Source of the DNA: Arcuatula senhousia
Taxonomy: Eukaryota > Mollusca > Bivalvia > Mytilida > Mytilidae
NCBI GenBank assembly: GCA_963971305.1
Contig: OZ020308.1
Coordinates: forward strand, 18,199,092 to 18,263,091
Direction: 5' to 3'
Length of the DNA stretch: 64,000 nucleotides
Shown here one piece after another: positions 1 to 12,000 of the stretch (position 1 is the first letter of the stretch; each line of letters begins with the position of its first letter). The notes beneath the pieces are model-generated. The model made no database searches. It was given only the letters and a program-made list of their open reading frames with translations, and was not told the origin of the DNA. The translations under genes were made by a program, and so were the position numbers.

Positions 1-1262
1 TCAAAATAGGGTTAAAATTTTTGCCCACGAACCCCCCATTTTCTTGTTATTAATGTCTTTAATATGTCATAAAGAGGTTATAGACAAAGTTTTATCAAAT
101 CCTATTTATTCTGTCATGGGTTTTAACAGCTAAATAGTGGTAATGATAAACCTATGAAAAAGTCAGAGAAAACCTTTTCCCGCCAAAACTTTAACGTCAA
201 TTATCTTGAAAACGAACCTATCAATTTTTTTTACTAATTTTATACCTACAACTACAAATGTATTATCTTTTCTTTTAAGGCATCAAATTTGAAACCTATT
301 TATTTTCAATAATAGTAGCGAACATATTTAAGTCTATATTCGCAAAGGGAATCCAAGAGTAAATCAAATCAAATTCCTATAAAATAGGAAGTGTACGTTC
401 ATGTCAGTAAGATTGTGTTAATTAAAGTTTCATAAAAACATTGAGGGGTTGTGGATAGGAGATCTATTGAACAAACTAACTCGTGTAAGGATACACAGAC
501 AGACATCCCACTACATTTCAAGCAAGGGTATAACCATTCGCCTTAAACTTTGCTGTAACGTAAAGTATTTTATTTGTTCATTATAATTTATATCGAATAA
601 ATGTCTTATAAACGTCAAAATTGTGCCGAGGAATAATAGTTTTGTATTGGTTTTCTACTGCATATATTTTGAGATTTTTTTTTGAATTACACATACGATG
701 TCTAAAGCATAACATAACTTTATGTGGGTTAACAAACGCAAAATACAACAATATTGTTCTTATCAATAAAGTTAAAGCTTTATTTACGTAAACATCATGT
801 TTTACTTGAAATGTATTACTCAAGCAAAACATACCTTATAATAAAAGTTAAGAATTTAGTATACATACCTATTTAAGCCTGAAAACAGACTAACTTGAAT
901 AATTTTTAACGATCTTAGTCGGTTGTTGAAAACTGTGACGCGTTTCAACAAATTACCAGAGGCGGTACAATTTCAAATAAGTATAGGTATTACACCAAAA
1001 TATATCTTTCTTATAATGGGCCAAATGATATTTGGATAAGTTTAAGCATTTGTGAGTTTATAACGGTTTAATAAAGTTGTCGTGTGAAAGATAGCATAAT
1101 ACATGCGTATCATCAACTAAACTTAACCGGAAGTCGTAGAATTGAGCATAATACAACAACCTCTTTACTTTCCGATCTGACCCCGTGAAAATGAAATAAA
1201 TGAAAAATTTGCAACTGACGATTGTGATGTTATGACATATTTATTTGCAAATATTTTTCAAT

Positions 1263-1345
1263 TTTAATAAGATAATTTGTAAATCTTAATAAGACAATTT
1301 GTAAATCTTAATAAGACAATTTGTAAATCTTAAAAAGACAATTTT
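1263..1345. repeat. Minisatellite, ~22-bp unit, about four copies
   Basis: The unit reads approximately CTTAATAAGACAATTTGTAA plus AT. It is repeated head to tail about four times, with the first and last copies diverged. Confidence 0.85.
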
Positions 1346-1973
1346 TCTCTTGATAAGTAAACTATTGAAAATGCAAAGGGTATCAAACTTTCAGATAATT
1401 TTTGAACTCCAGAAAAAAAAAGCATGTTACCATTTCACATACTAAATACTCTGATACATCTTTATATTGTGTTAGGGTTTAATGTCCTTTTTGGTGCACC
1501 TGGGCCATTTAAGGGTGGGGACAGTTTTAATGGTGGAGGAAACCACTGACCTAGGGCAGGTAACTGACAAAGCTATTTACATACAGGCGGAGAAGTCTTT
1601 TTTTTGTAAATTTCAAGCAGGACTTGAACACCACCGGAGAGGTGATTGGCTAGTGATCAATAGAGTGGTATTTAAACAGTTCCTTGGAACCACTTGGCCA
1701 CCCAGACCCCTACATCTTTTTAAGACTTAAATAGAAATTACAAAATGACAAAAATGAGGCAATCAGTAATCAAAATGAAATAAAAATTCAAACAGATTGT
1801 TGTATATACATGTTTAGTTATACCATAGTAATAGATAAAATGGTCCTGCCTTAGTAAATAAAGGAAAAGGTGTAATAAAAGCCTAATAAGGCTTCCATAT
1901 TTTGAAACTATTAAAATGAGTTGAAATGAAATATGTACTTTATAACAGTTTTTAATATATATTTTATCAGAAT

Positions 1974-2561
1974 AAAGGACAAGGTACAGTAAGGGCCATA
2001 TTTGGCCCTCTGTTATAAAGAAAAACAAACTCTAAGTAAATGATTTAAATATTATTAAGGTTTCAAGTTCGATGATTAAACTTTTTGACAATGATAAACA
2101 TTTTCCATCATCTACTTTAATTTAAATTTTATAGAGGCCTAAAGTAGTGCAAAAGTAACAAAATCGTCGAAAAATGCCGTTTTTTATGCTTACTTTGTTA
2201 TTTTTAATGATGAGCGACAACGTAGACCATGGATTTCTCGACCGATTTATAATCATTTTATAGTGCATATTAAAGTTCATAAATAATAACTGTGGTCAAA
2301 GTTGTCGCTGGCATCTAAAAATTGAAAATTTTACCCAAATATTGTCCATTTTCTGCGAATTTGAAAGAAATCATACTTATTCATCATGTTTTACAAGCAA
2401 TTTCAAATATATAGGGTAAAAAAATTCTTATAAATTTATTTGTTTAATCTTCTTCATTCATTCCACTTAATAAATAACAAAAGGATTTTTCTCTATATCA
2501 GTTCTCTACTTTTCAGCCTAAGAGGGGGCCAAATACGGGCCTTAGCATACCTTGTCCTTTT
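1974..2561 (+). mobile_element. MITE-like element, AAGGACAAGGTACAGTAAGG termini
   Basis: Left end AAAGGACAAGGTACAGTAAG and right end CATACCTTGTCCTTT form terminal inverted repeats. A second copy in the opposite orientation lies at 39159-39746 and matches internally (for example TTTCAAGTTCGATGATTAAA versus TTTCAAGTAAGATGATTAAA). It has no coding capacity. Confidence 0.82.
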
Positions 2562-2666
2562 GTTTAACATTGTCTATTCTAATGTTAAAGTAATTAACTA
2601 AAGTTGCATTTTGCTTAAAAACTGTGTTTTGGAGAAAAGATACACGTAAGAAACCTTCAACTTTTG

Positions 2667-2845
2667 AGGGCTGTTCCATTTAAATTGATGTGGGACGGGG
2701 GGATGTAGCTTTTTTATTTTTCTGTTGGTGGGGGGTTAAAATGCATATTTTGTGGATGTGTGATGATTTTTTTATATTGGTTGGGGTGGGGGTCTTGAAC
2801 ATAGGGTGTCCCCCTCCCCCACATCAATTCAAATGGAACAGCCCT
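2667..2845. mobile_element. Short MITE with AGGGCTGTTCCATTT inverted repeats
   Basis: The left end AGGGCTGTTCCATTTAAATT and the reverse complement of the right end (AGGGCTGTTCCATTTGAATT) agree with one mismatch over about 28 bp. The 179-bp body is T/G-rich and non-coding. Confidence 0.82.
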
Positions 2846-3918
2846 GAGTGCTTTTTGTCATTTTTTTTAACAATGAGCCCCACAATGTACAACTGCAATA
2901 ATTTGTGTAAATGATCATTTAAAACAATCAAGCTTACCACTACAATATATTTTTGATACCCTGCATGACTCATGGTTAAATTTGCTAAAAACTCATTTGC
3001 CTGGTATGGTGGCCAAATTTAAGCTTTATAAAATCTTGTCTTTTGACAGAAATTGTGTGTTTTTACCATGTTGTAAGAGGGAGTCAATAAAAAAAATAAT
3101 TTATCCTTGAATTCTTATTCTAATGGCTAGCTATAGAACTCACATATCAAAGCTTTAAAAACTGGTACCCAGCAAATAATAATGAAACCACAGTTACATA
3201 TTTTTTCTATACGACAAACAAGAGGGTTAATTTACCTCACTATTATCTGTGACATTTTTTCGAGATCTGATGAATGTTATAGTTCCTCTCTTGTGGTTGT
3301 AGTTTGGTATTCCTCTACAATAAATAAAAAATGGGAATCATTTATCAAAGAAATGTTTTTACAATTAAATTACTACATTCAAAATCAAAGGATTGTGTGA
3401 AGGAAATGTAATATTAAGAAGACAAAGTCTTTCTAAAAGAACATACATCGTGGTGATTAATTTCCTACAGTTATAATCACTAATCCAGTATCTAAGGCAA
3501 TGTAACATTTAAATGAACAAAAGATTCTATACCATCCATTTTCTTAATTGGCTCTAATTTAATGCATGTAGAGCATCCTTTACCAAGGGGTGTACAAGAG
3601 TATCACCCAAGAGAACACTTGCTGCTGTTCACTGAACAGATCATACAACAAGCATAATAATGTAGACCTCACCTCCAAATTTCAGACATATATTTTTTAA
3701 ATAGCGAAATAAAAAATACAACTCCAATGTGATCTCAAAATTTTTTAAATGATCAACTTTACAAAAAAACTACATAAATAGCAAAATATTTCAAACCATG
3801 ACCAGAACTGCTTTTGAAGCAAAATATGACCAGAACAACATCTATAAGCTGTACATGTACATGCAGTAAACTTAGGAATACATTGTCTTAAATAGTAACA
3901 TTTTCTTATTTTCCATAC

Positions 3919-4007
3919 CTTTTTATAGTTATGGGTTGTTTGCTGTCTGGTGAAATTTCTAGTCCTTTCTTTTTACCATCTAACCTATTCCCAGCACCGC
4001 TGAAGGC
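3919..4007 (-). CDS. UFD1: UFD1 exon I with SHP box ([15 protein letters not shown])
   Basis: Acceptor atttttgtag, donor ATAAAAAG|gtatgg. [15 protein letters not shown] is the first p97-binding SHP motif (F-x-G-x-G-x-x-L), followed by a Ser/Pro-containing segment. Two bases of an Arg/Ser codon remain for a downstream exon not found between 1 and 3918. Confidence 0.95.
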
Positions 4008-7000
4008 CTACAAAAATACATTATTTGATTATCCTGCTCTCAAAGCTATCAGCAAACATCAGGATTAAGAAATAAAGAATATCTCACATACAAAATGTTA
4101 ATAAAACCCTCAGCCCACTATATTCCTGTAAAGGTTACATATGGCCCCAATTAAACATACATGTAATGGAGTATGGATAGTGATTATATTTGGGCCTGCT
4201 TACATTCCTATTTTTGGTTGTATAACTTGCATGTGTATAAAATAGAACCATATTCTATAAATAAAAAAAAGGTATTATTTTTTAATTAAAAAGTTGAACA
4301 AAAATTGGTTAAAAAAATAGGGTACTTAATGGGACAGTACATGTTATATATAGAGGAAATGATGAACTGTCTAAAGAGAAAAATAAGTTATCTTTCTTAG
4401 ACCAGATAATTTCAGCAGTGTCAAAGTTTTGAAAATTTATAAAATGGCAAAACTATATAAACATTTTTGGGATCATACTGAAAATTGACCTTGACCTGTA
4501 TTTTATTAAACTTAATGACTGTGCGAAATAACATTCGAATCCCTTGAAGCATTTTCAAATAGTCTTCTAGAAACCTATGGGGAACGGACGGACAGACACT
4601 AAACATAATGGAGGGTATCACAAGATAATTTGCCACTTCGTGTAGTGGGGTATAAAAACAAAATATAAATTGAGTCAGACAACAAATAAAATTGAGTCTG
4701 TGTATCAAATTGAATTATATTGAAAAATTATAGAATTAACACAGACACAAAAGAATTCAGCAACAGTTGCAACAGTATTGAAATTAATTGTCAATACAAT
4801 GTATATATGTTTTAGCTTATCTTAAAATTGTTTTACATCTTTTTTTTATCATTAGATTTTTAACACTCTTTAGTTTTTATATTTCAAACAGACTGTATGC
4901 AAATAGGCAAACTCTTTCAATTTACATATCAAATTAGTATGTTTACTCAATATGGCATGAATAACAGTTCATACCTGAAATGTTTGGTCCATATAGTCAG
5001 CAACATCAAGAGGGCTCTGAAATAACAAATAGAATTAAATTGAATTAATAAGTTTGTTTTAAAACAGCGAGCAGCAACCATTTTACAGTTTCTAATGTAA
5101 AACATTGCAGATTTTTAAATTGATGTTGCTTTCTAGATGTTTTACAATCACATTTCCTTATTCTAACAAGTAAAATATTAGAATTTTTTGCCCCTTTTGG
5201 GCCCCTAATTTCGAAACAAAAAAAAGAGGGACCCCCAAAATCCATTCCATTCATCCTTGTATGGTAAGAAACATCACTGTCAAATTTCATAGCAATCGGA
5301 TTACTAGAACTAAAGTTATTGTGGAAACAAACAAAAAAGTAGTATTTTTGGCCCTTTTTTGGCCCCTTATTTCTAAACGAAAGATGTGGGGATCCCCAAA
5401 ATCAATCCTATTCATTCTTTTATGGTAAGGAACATCATTGTCAAGTTTCATAGCAATCGGATAACTGGAACTAAAGTTATTGTGGAAATACTAAAAAGTT
5501 AACAGACAACCACGACAACGACAGCAACATACCATAATATGTTCGCAAATTTTTTGCAGTCGTATAAAAATGATTGTTATTGCAGTTTTTATCAATAAAC
5601 AGAAAACTAGGAACATGATTGTATAAGAATTAGTTGTCATTTACAGAGCAAGGATATAAATATATTAAAGTACATATGTAAAAATTTAATATATACAAAA
5701 ATAGATGTAGAGACAAGTACTGACTACAAGTACTAAGAAATACATTGAAATGATAGATCTGATGCAATACAAAACTATAGCTCATTTGAAATGCATATTA
5801 GTACCGTGAAAATATGTAAACACTTCTTGTTTAAAGCTTCAAGCCACAATAGTGTAATAGATTTACCACAAACATATCAGTCAACATCAAATCTTAGCAC
5901 TAGATGAAAATGTCAAGCATTTCAATAGAAGCAAAAAGTACACACAATAGCCATAGTTAACAGAATGAAAATAAAATACCTGATAACCATGAATCTGAAA
6001 CATTTATATTATAATTCAAATTTTGCTTTTGATTGTTTCTTATTTGTTCTTTTTCCTTGTTTTCTATTTTTCTTTTTATTTGTATATTTTTACTATTTTG
6101 TTATATTTTATAAGTTCAGGATTACATACAAGTAGCTGTACAGAATAATGACAAAAATATCTAACAGTGACACAGATTACTGTTGCCAGGCTTACAATAA
6201 AATAATATGGCATCATATTTGATTTAGTACTGAAAAAAAAACTGAAGTCTCTGCTGACTCCTGAATGATATCTGTAAGCAATGAAATTTGTTCATAAAAA
6301 TCTCAAAATGATGTACTTCATTATGTAAAGTTTCATCAAAATCCTTAAGCTGTTTAGGAGTTGTCCTTACAAAAATATGGACAGACAGACAGGGTAATTC
6401 CTATTTATTTCCCCACACAATTGTGTTTGCATAAGGCATTATAAGTTACAAAACCTGGTATTGAATCCAGTGACACAGGTCAAAATTGAAAGCAGATATT
6501 AAGAATGTATAAAACATTTTATGCTATATGCTCATGCCAAAAATGGCCCAAAATACTAGGAAAAAATTATGCTGTGTACGTAAAGCTTGTTTTGGAAATT
6601 AAAATCCAGCAACCCCTACAAGAAACAAGGCTTTCACTTGGGATAGAACAAGAACATTATGGGTAATGATATATGAAACCTAGATTCACACCTTCATTTG
6701 TGGAGATCATTGACCCATTTAAAACACAGGTCATCCACATTCTTTTATATTTTCAAACACAGGAAAAATAATCTACCCAAGCTACCATATGATGAAATTT
6801 CCAATATGCCCATACTCAAGCCCTGCAACAATGCTTTTTCTCTATTTTATTGACCGGGCTGGTCATGGGTCAATTATTTCAAGATTCTTCATTTAAATCC
6901 TACCTCCCCCAACCTTGTCAATAAAATTGAGTAATAATTTCCCTTTTGTTGTAACTTACATCCATTTCAACATCATCATCATCTTTCTTTTCAGGTCTTT

Positions 7001-10000
7001 TAGGTTCTTGATACCCTACTGGTGGTGCAAAATCTACCTGTAGAAGAACAAATTGTAAGAGTTATAACTGGTTTCATAATAGCAAAGCATGCTTCAAATA
7101 CTGTAAATGTACTTAATTTGTCGAGGTATTTATTTTCATGGATTTAGCGGTCAAGCATTTTTTGCTGCAATAAATAGCCGCGAAATGAAAATAAATTTTA
7201 TGAAATGAATAGAATAATGATGAACAGAATCCGTGAAATAAAGTACCCACAAACTTGGGTTAAATCGTAAAAATAAGTTCCTGCAAAAATAAGTATGTTT
7301 ACAGTAGCTAGAGGATTATCAATTGGGTGGGTTGTATAACCAAGATATGATCACAGTGAACACATCAGAGTTATTAAGGTTTTTATCTTAATCTGAGTGT
7401 CATATGCATCTGTGTAATAATAATAATATGTAAAATTTAGTATGCTGATGCCGAAACAATTTTTTTTGTCATGTACTAGTGTGTCAAAATGTTATATATT
7501 CATATTATAATTCAATGCTATTGTGTTACATGTAGTATGCCAATTTTTAGGATACAAAAAATATTTACCAAATATAATGTAAAAAATTTTGATATTTCAT
7601 CCTTTTCAAAATTTAACATTCTATTAACAAATTGTGTCCAATTATATCAACATTAGCTTTGTTAATGTAAACAAAAACAAAATCAGACTGTATATAAATG
7701 GTACATGTCAATAAATATGATGCTAAGCTAAAAATTTGATTCAATAACAAAATGCCTACAATGAGAATATTTCTTGAGATATGAGTATGGCTTTTTATTT
7801 CAATGTGACAATATAAAGTTCTTACTTACATTCATATCACATTCTATAATTGATATAGCATCATCTGGCTTGGTTTCCAATACACATAATTCATATTCCT
7901 GAAATATTGAAAATATTTATCTCAGTATAAAAAATTGTTAAAAACAAGAACAGATTTTAGGCCTCTCACACATGAGTGGATAATTGAAGTTGGCTTTGTT
8001 AAACAATGAAGTAGATAAGTGGTAGATTTGAAAATGCATTCCATCATTAAAGACCCTGAAGCTGCATACCAAATATAAAAAGCCTACAATTGAAAGTTGC
8101 TGAGAAATCTGTTTTGGATTTCTTTTTGACGGACAAATACAACCGTGCCAAGCAATTCTATGCCCCCGCCTGTTGTGGCAGGAGACAATTAACAAGTACA
8201 ACCATATATGCAATAATTAGAAAAAGTTTTCCATACATGTAACATGCATGGAGATGTTGCTGAAATAATTCTGTGATTGAACGGGTTCATCTTAAATATT
8301 GTAAGCTATTGATGAATGCTAAAAAGTCTACACCTGATTTTATGATTTCCGGTGAATTGGGAAGATATCCCCTCGATATAAACATAAAACTAAGAGCAGT
8401 AAAATACTGGGCTAAATTAGTTAGTGGCAAAGAAAACAAACTTCCTGCTATTTTATTCCGCCTATCTTTAACCCATTATGATAATATTACCTGGGTAAGA
8501 TTTATCAAATCCATCTTAGATGAGTGTGGCAAGTCTCAAGTGTGGACTGATCAGCGATTCCCTAATATTTCATGGTTGTGTGGCTCAATTAAACAAACCT
8601 TAACTGACCAATTTATGCAACAATGGCGATCGAATGTGCAAGATTCTCCTAAAGCTCTTAATTACAGAATATACAAGGACGAACCTAAACTCGAAAACTA
8701 CTTCAATATTGTGAATGACAGAAACTATATCACACTTTGTAGATTCAGGACTATGAACCACAGATTGCCTATCAAACGCGGAAGATGGCAAAATATTCCT
8801 AGGGAAAACAGAAAATGCAATCTATGTCAATCCCAAGAAATTGGAGACGAATATCATTATTTACTTACATGCACATCGCTACGGGAAGAACGTAAATTAT
8901 ACATTAAGCCTAAGTTATACAAAAGGCCAAACACTATGAAGTTTAGGGAATTGATGAACAGCCAACACCCACCGGATCTCTACAATTTGGGCAAATTTAT
9001 TCGCATCATAAATCAAAGATTAGATCCTCCAGGGTAACCTAGCACTTTAAACACTTATTATTTATTATTGGATAATTATATATATATTATTATTATTATC
9101 TTTTGTCATCAATCTACATTTACATGTCTACTATATTTGAACTTTGTACCTTCCACATTTTGAAACAAATGTTAATTGTAAACTTTACACTGTATTTCTG
9201 TAATATTTTGTATTTCTGTATTATTACTTTTTTGTCTCTGTACCATAACTGGTTTTGGAGAATAAAGATATATGTTGCAAGGATGTTTCCAAAGGAAAGA
9301 TGCATATCTGTAAGCACAATGCAAAGTTTCACAAAGATCCAGTGTAACGTTTTAGAGCATAATTAAAAGGTGAATCAACTGTAAGAACTGCTTTTCTGTT
9401 GGTTAAGGAGGTAATAATAATTACCCTGTCATTATATTTGATTGATATCACATCTCCTTTTGTTAAACAGGCAAAACTTCTCAGCATATTCTCTAATCTG
9501 ATGGCAGATAAGGATAATTCAAAATAATGTAGCAAAACAATATTTTGGTACTTGTAGTCTACCTGCATGTACTGAAGTTCTGAATTTACACCATGTTTTT
9601 CTTGGGTTAATATAATTAATTCACTTGAAACAATCTTCAAACCAAAATAATCTTTTACTTTGAGATAGGTAGAAATTAACACATAAAATATGGGATTTCT
9701 GTGGAAAACATTCATATTGTGCAGAGTATGTAAAATTATCAAACAACATAAAAACTGTTTTGGTTTAATTTTAAACATTTATTTGATTATTTTCTTTTTT
9801 TTTGTTGGCTTAATAAAATCATTTTAAAATGGCATGCATGATTGCTTGTAAAATAAACACATAAATATTTAAGAAGGATACACAGCTTTAGGATTTGTGA
9901 TATCTAAGAAGTCTACAGATTGAGGCTGGAACTTGGTAAATGTGGCAACCTTCAGTGAAACATTCTCTACCTCGACAAGGTCTCCTTCCTCCAGGAGTAG

Positions 10001-11501
10001 ATTCCTCATCATCTGAAAATATACAATGCAATTGAATGCTTTTTTTTGCTTGCACATGATATATCATAATTGTTAACCATAGAAATATTTCTAAGTTTTA
10101 AAAAAATAGGTCAAAGACAGAACTGCCCAGGATTTGATTTGTATGACTTTTTTATTTGATCTTGGGACAATCCCAAAACAGAGAGCAGCGCCAACAGCAT
10201 GGCCTCGTTGAAGGCTGCTGGCTGTTTTCATTGTGGTCTTTCTAATTTACCATTTGTTAATGTGAGTTGTGTCAGGTGCACTTATTCCACATCTCATTAT
10301 ATTCTATTGCATGAATTGGTTGTGTTTACAATGGCTATTCTATGCCCCCACCCCCACTTTTGGAAAAAGGATTAGCACAAAAATATGAATTTTTGGTAAT
10401 GTATCTTACCCAGTATGGAATATATATTCTACCCTCATCAGCTACAAACTCTAACACACCACAATGTGTATGTCTAGCTTGCTGGTTGTTTCTTAGTTTG
10501 AACAGCATAGGATACTGTATGTGTAAACGTGCTAAAAAAATACACAATAATCATAAACAGGAAAAAACTCAGAGCATTAGCTTACAAATAAATACATCCA
10601 GCCCCCAATTTGGCAAATGTCAACCAGAAGAAATCTAAAATTACGTCCGAAAAGGGTATTGTTTAAACATGTTTTACTGCCTTTAAATAACAATGTGAGA
10701 AAAAATGTTGATAGTGTAATGATTTTTGTAACACTTTGAGCGAATGAATGATGCTAAAAGTATACTTACTCAGTGCATCCAGAGCTGATGGGGGCATTAT
10801 AACTGAAAGAACAAATATATTGTTGAAACAATACATGTAGCTGTGTAGTTAGATACATTTTTAATATATGAATGGTCTATTTATAGCTATCTCTAACGGT
10901 TTACGTTGATGCTCCATTGGATTTCACAGAAACTGCAGAATGCAAGATTATTCGAATTTGATAATATATATGAATGTCTAGTATATAATCAAACAATGTT
11001 ACTGTAATTGTAACCCTGAAAATAATCTGACAAGAGATTTTGATTTTTGAGTGCCCTCAGAGAGGATTGAACTCACAACATTTGGGACATCTACCACGTA
11101 CGCGCCTAGCTAACAGATAGTTAGATAACATACATGCTTTATCTTATTAAGTGGATTTTAAAGAAATGATATTTGCTTGAGGTCATTATGGTTTTAAAAC
11201 TGTAATGTAGCGCAATTTTGCTAGCTGACTTCCCATTGCTTTCTATGCATGGGAAAATATATTGCTTCTATGCATGGGAAAATATATTGCTATTAAATAA
11301 TTCATTACAAATAACATGTACAAATGGTTTACTTATTTTTTATCAAATTGTAAATGCAGACAGATACAGACTTTTGCCTCCTCTTTCTACATCCTCTCGA
11401 TTGTCCAACATCGTGACAGAATAACATCTGTATGTCTGTTTAAATGTTCCTAGACCTCCACCAAGATCACCTCCAAAGAAGTTAGGTCCAAATCTTCCAA
11501 A
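3919..11501 (-). CDS. UFD1: UFD1, ubiquitin recognition factor in ER-associated degradation (nine exons seen, both ends incomplete)
   Basis: UFD1 pairs with NPL4 as the substrate-recruiting cofactor of the AAA ATPase p97/VCP, in ER-associated degradation and in unloading of ubiquitylated CMG helicase. Nine minus-strand exons (11372-11501, 10770-10802, 10410-10531, 9882-10012, 9425-9497, 7830-7898, 6960-7037, 4975-5016, 3919-4007) splice with consistent phase into 255 codons plus two bases. They align nearly end to end with human UFD1 as I know it: [78 protein letters not shown] and [13 protein letters not shown]. The first two-thirds is the double-psi barrel plus Nc lobe. The FSGAGNRL segment is a p97-binding SHP box. 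The first exon (about 15 residues in human) and the C-terminal ~50 residues with the second SHP box were not found. The last donor (AAAAG|gtatgg) shows that the gene continues leftward. The gene is divergent to CDC45. Confidence 0.96.
4365..4652 (-). mobile_element. Truncated 'TACCCC' MITE copy
   Basis: GTAGTGGGGTA at 4642-4652 is the terminus of the family seen intact at 33840-34595. It is followed inward by the family's GTCYGTCCGTCC remnant, and by AGTTATCTTTCTTAGACCAG, shared with the copy at 23252-23618. The opposite terminus is missing. It lies in a UFD1 intron. Confidence 0.7.
4975..5016 (-). CDS. UFD1: UFD1 exon H ([14 protein letters not shown])
   Basis: A 42-nt exon between gttatttcag and CAG|gtatga, phase 0. 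It corresponds to the short helix-like stretch before the SHP box in UFD1. The assignment rests on correct frame and position as well as sequence. Confidence 0.9.
5165..5545. repeat. Tandem repeat, ~162-bp unit, about two copies
   Basis: The block with GGCCCCTWATTTCTAAAC, ATTCATTC-TATGGTAAG-AACATCA and TTTCATAGCAATCGGAT is repeated at ~162-bp spacing. An inverted, diverged relative is at ~29050-29400, ending in the same Pro-free, GGCCCC-containing core. It lies in a UFD1 intron. Confidence 0.75.
6960..7037 (-). CDS. UFD1: UFD1 exon G ([12 protein letters not shown], acidic linker)
   Basis: Acceptor cttctacag, donor GAT|gtaagt. It encodes [12 protein letters not shown], followed by a Lys-then-Asp-rich linker that replaces the longer, variable linker of vertebrate UFD1. 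Confidence 0.95.
7098..7306. mobile_element. MITE-like repeat with TACTGTAAA...TTTACAGTA ends
   Basis: It starts TACTGTAAATGTACTTA and ends AATAAGTATGTTTACAGTA. The interior has repeated ATTTATTTTCATGG and CCGCGAAATGAAAATAAA blocks. I recognise this type as common in mollusc introns. It is non-coding. Confidence 0.6.
7830..7898 (-). CDS. UFD1: UFD1 exon F ([23 protein letters not shown])
   Basis: Acceptor aatatttcag, donor AAT|gtaagt. It is 23 codons in phase 0 at both ends. The LETKPD and SIIECDMN blocks match the end of the UFD1 fold. Confidence 0.96.
8273..9104 (+). pseudogene. 5'-truncated LINE (non-LTR retrotransposon) C-terminal ORF2 fragment
   Basis: An open frame of about 254 codons with no initiator in context (stop just upstream). 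It encodes the thumb and C-terminal part of a LINE reverse transcriptase protein: ELGRYPL and KYWAKLV near residues 28-50, then a zinc-knuckle-like C182-x2-C185, H195, C200 (KCNLCQ...YHYLLTC). The frame stops at 9037 and is followed by an A/T-rich TTATTA microsatellite tail to about 9104, typical of a LINE 3' end. 5' truncation is the usual outcome of target-primed reverse transcription. It lies antisense in a UFD1 intron and shares the terminal Cys/His motif with the decayed fragment at 16960-17690. The frame has no internal stop, so the insertion may be fairly recent. The clade is uncertain. Confidence 0.85.
9425..9497 (-). CDS. UFD1: UFD1 exon E ([24 protein letters not shown])
   Basis: Acceptor ctgccatcag, donor GACAGG|gtaatt. 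It encodes the [12 protein letters not shown] motif of the UFD1 Nc lobe. The next intron contains a LINE fragment on the opposite strand. Confidence 0.96.
9882..10012 (-). CDS. UFD1: UFD1 exon D ([10 protein letters not shown]...DITNPKA)
   Basis: Acceptor atattttcag, donor GCTGT|gtatcc. It encodes [15 protein letters not shown] and [16 protein letters not shown], the most diagnostic UFD1 block. The terminal Val codon is split (GT+A) and completed by the next exon. Confidence 0.97.
10410..10531 (-). CDS. UFD1: UFD1 exon C ([12 protein letters not shown]...IYIPYW)
   Basis: Acceptor tttttttag, donor TACTGG|gtaaga. It encodes the YPMLFKL and [13 protein letters not shown] segments of the double-psi beta-barrel and ends in phase 0 after Trp, at the same place as the human HW|MM junction. 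Confidence 0.96.
10770..10802 (-). CDS. UFD1: UFD1 exon B ([11 protein letters not shown] microexon)
   Basis: A 33-nt microexon between tctttcag and A|gtaagt. It encodes the invariant IMPPSALD motif of the N-terminal UFD1 barrel. The split codons at both ends (A+TT = Ile, A+CA = Thr) join correctly to the flanking exons. Confidence 0.95.
11372..11501 (-). CDS. UFD1: UFD1 exon A (first exon recognised; [11 protein letters not shown]...DVERGGK)
   Basis: The acceptor is cttttcag and the donor is GGCAAAA|gtctgt. The exon enters in phase 0 and leaves one base of a split Ile codon. A Gly/Phe-rich lead-in precedes the conserved YRCYSVTML. The frame stays open through the acceptor to an ATG at 11528, but the pyrimidine tract and family alignment favour a separate upstream exon for the initiator. 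Confidence 0.94.
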
Positions 11502-11899
11502 CTGAAAAGAAGTAATATTGTAAGGCACATAAAGGTAAAAGGTAAAGGTAAGATTTATTTAAAGTTGGTGAATACACATCACTCAGTCAAACAATTAACA
11601 TAAGCTCTGAAGAGCTTTTGACCCAGATTTTGGAGATTTTGATTTTTTTATTGGAGATCTAGATTGGATAAAAAGCAGATTTTCAACGCTCATTAAAATT
11701 GCATTTTTATGTTGATTGCGGACACTAGTTTGTGCCAAATATACACATGGCTTCACTGAGTAATCTCCAACTGTTTAAACAATTACTCAGTGGTCAATTA
11801 TGGCATTAAACCTTCAATTAACACCTTTACCTGTAAAATTAAGGTCAGCCTAACACCCAAAACACTGGAAATCTTTTATGACTGAACACTTAAGGCATG

Positions 11900-12000
11900 A
11901 ACCATTTTCTTTTGGTGGGGGGGGGGGGGGGGCCTGGGATTTAAAAAAAAAAAAAATTAATTCCAATTTTTAAAGAAAAAAAATAAAATGCTTCTAATGG
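11900..12000. repeat. Poly-G and poly-A low-complexity tract
   Basis: A run of about 16 G at ~11917-11932 is followed by long A runs. No gene signal. Confidence 0.8.

Larger units (their letters stand above)
1..3918. other. Non-coding stretch left of the last visible UFD1 exon
   Basis: No exon was recognised here. I looked on the minus strand for the conserved UFD1 C-terminal segments (RGIPNY-, FIRN- and AFSGEG-like) and did not see them. It is therefore either a long UFD1 intron or those exons lie outside the window. It contains a minisatellite near 1263 and two MITE-like elements, listed separately. The open frame at 1482-1730 has no recognisable domain. Confidence 0.6.

Noticed and set aside
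1482..1730. 82-codon plus-strand frame
   Set aside because: Short, no domain, in DNA dominated by repeats.
11372..11528. Translation start at the ATG at 11528, reading through the splice acceptor of UFD1 exon A
   Set aside because: The intervening CTTCTTTTCAG is a good acceptor and the extra residues (PYNITSFQ) have no match in the family. Not fully excluded.
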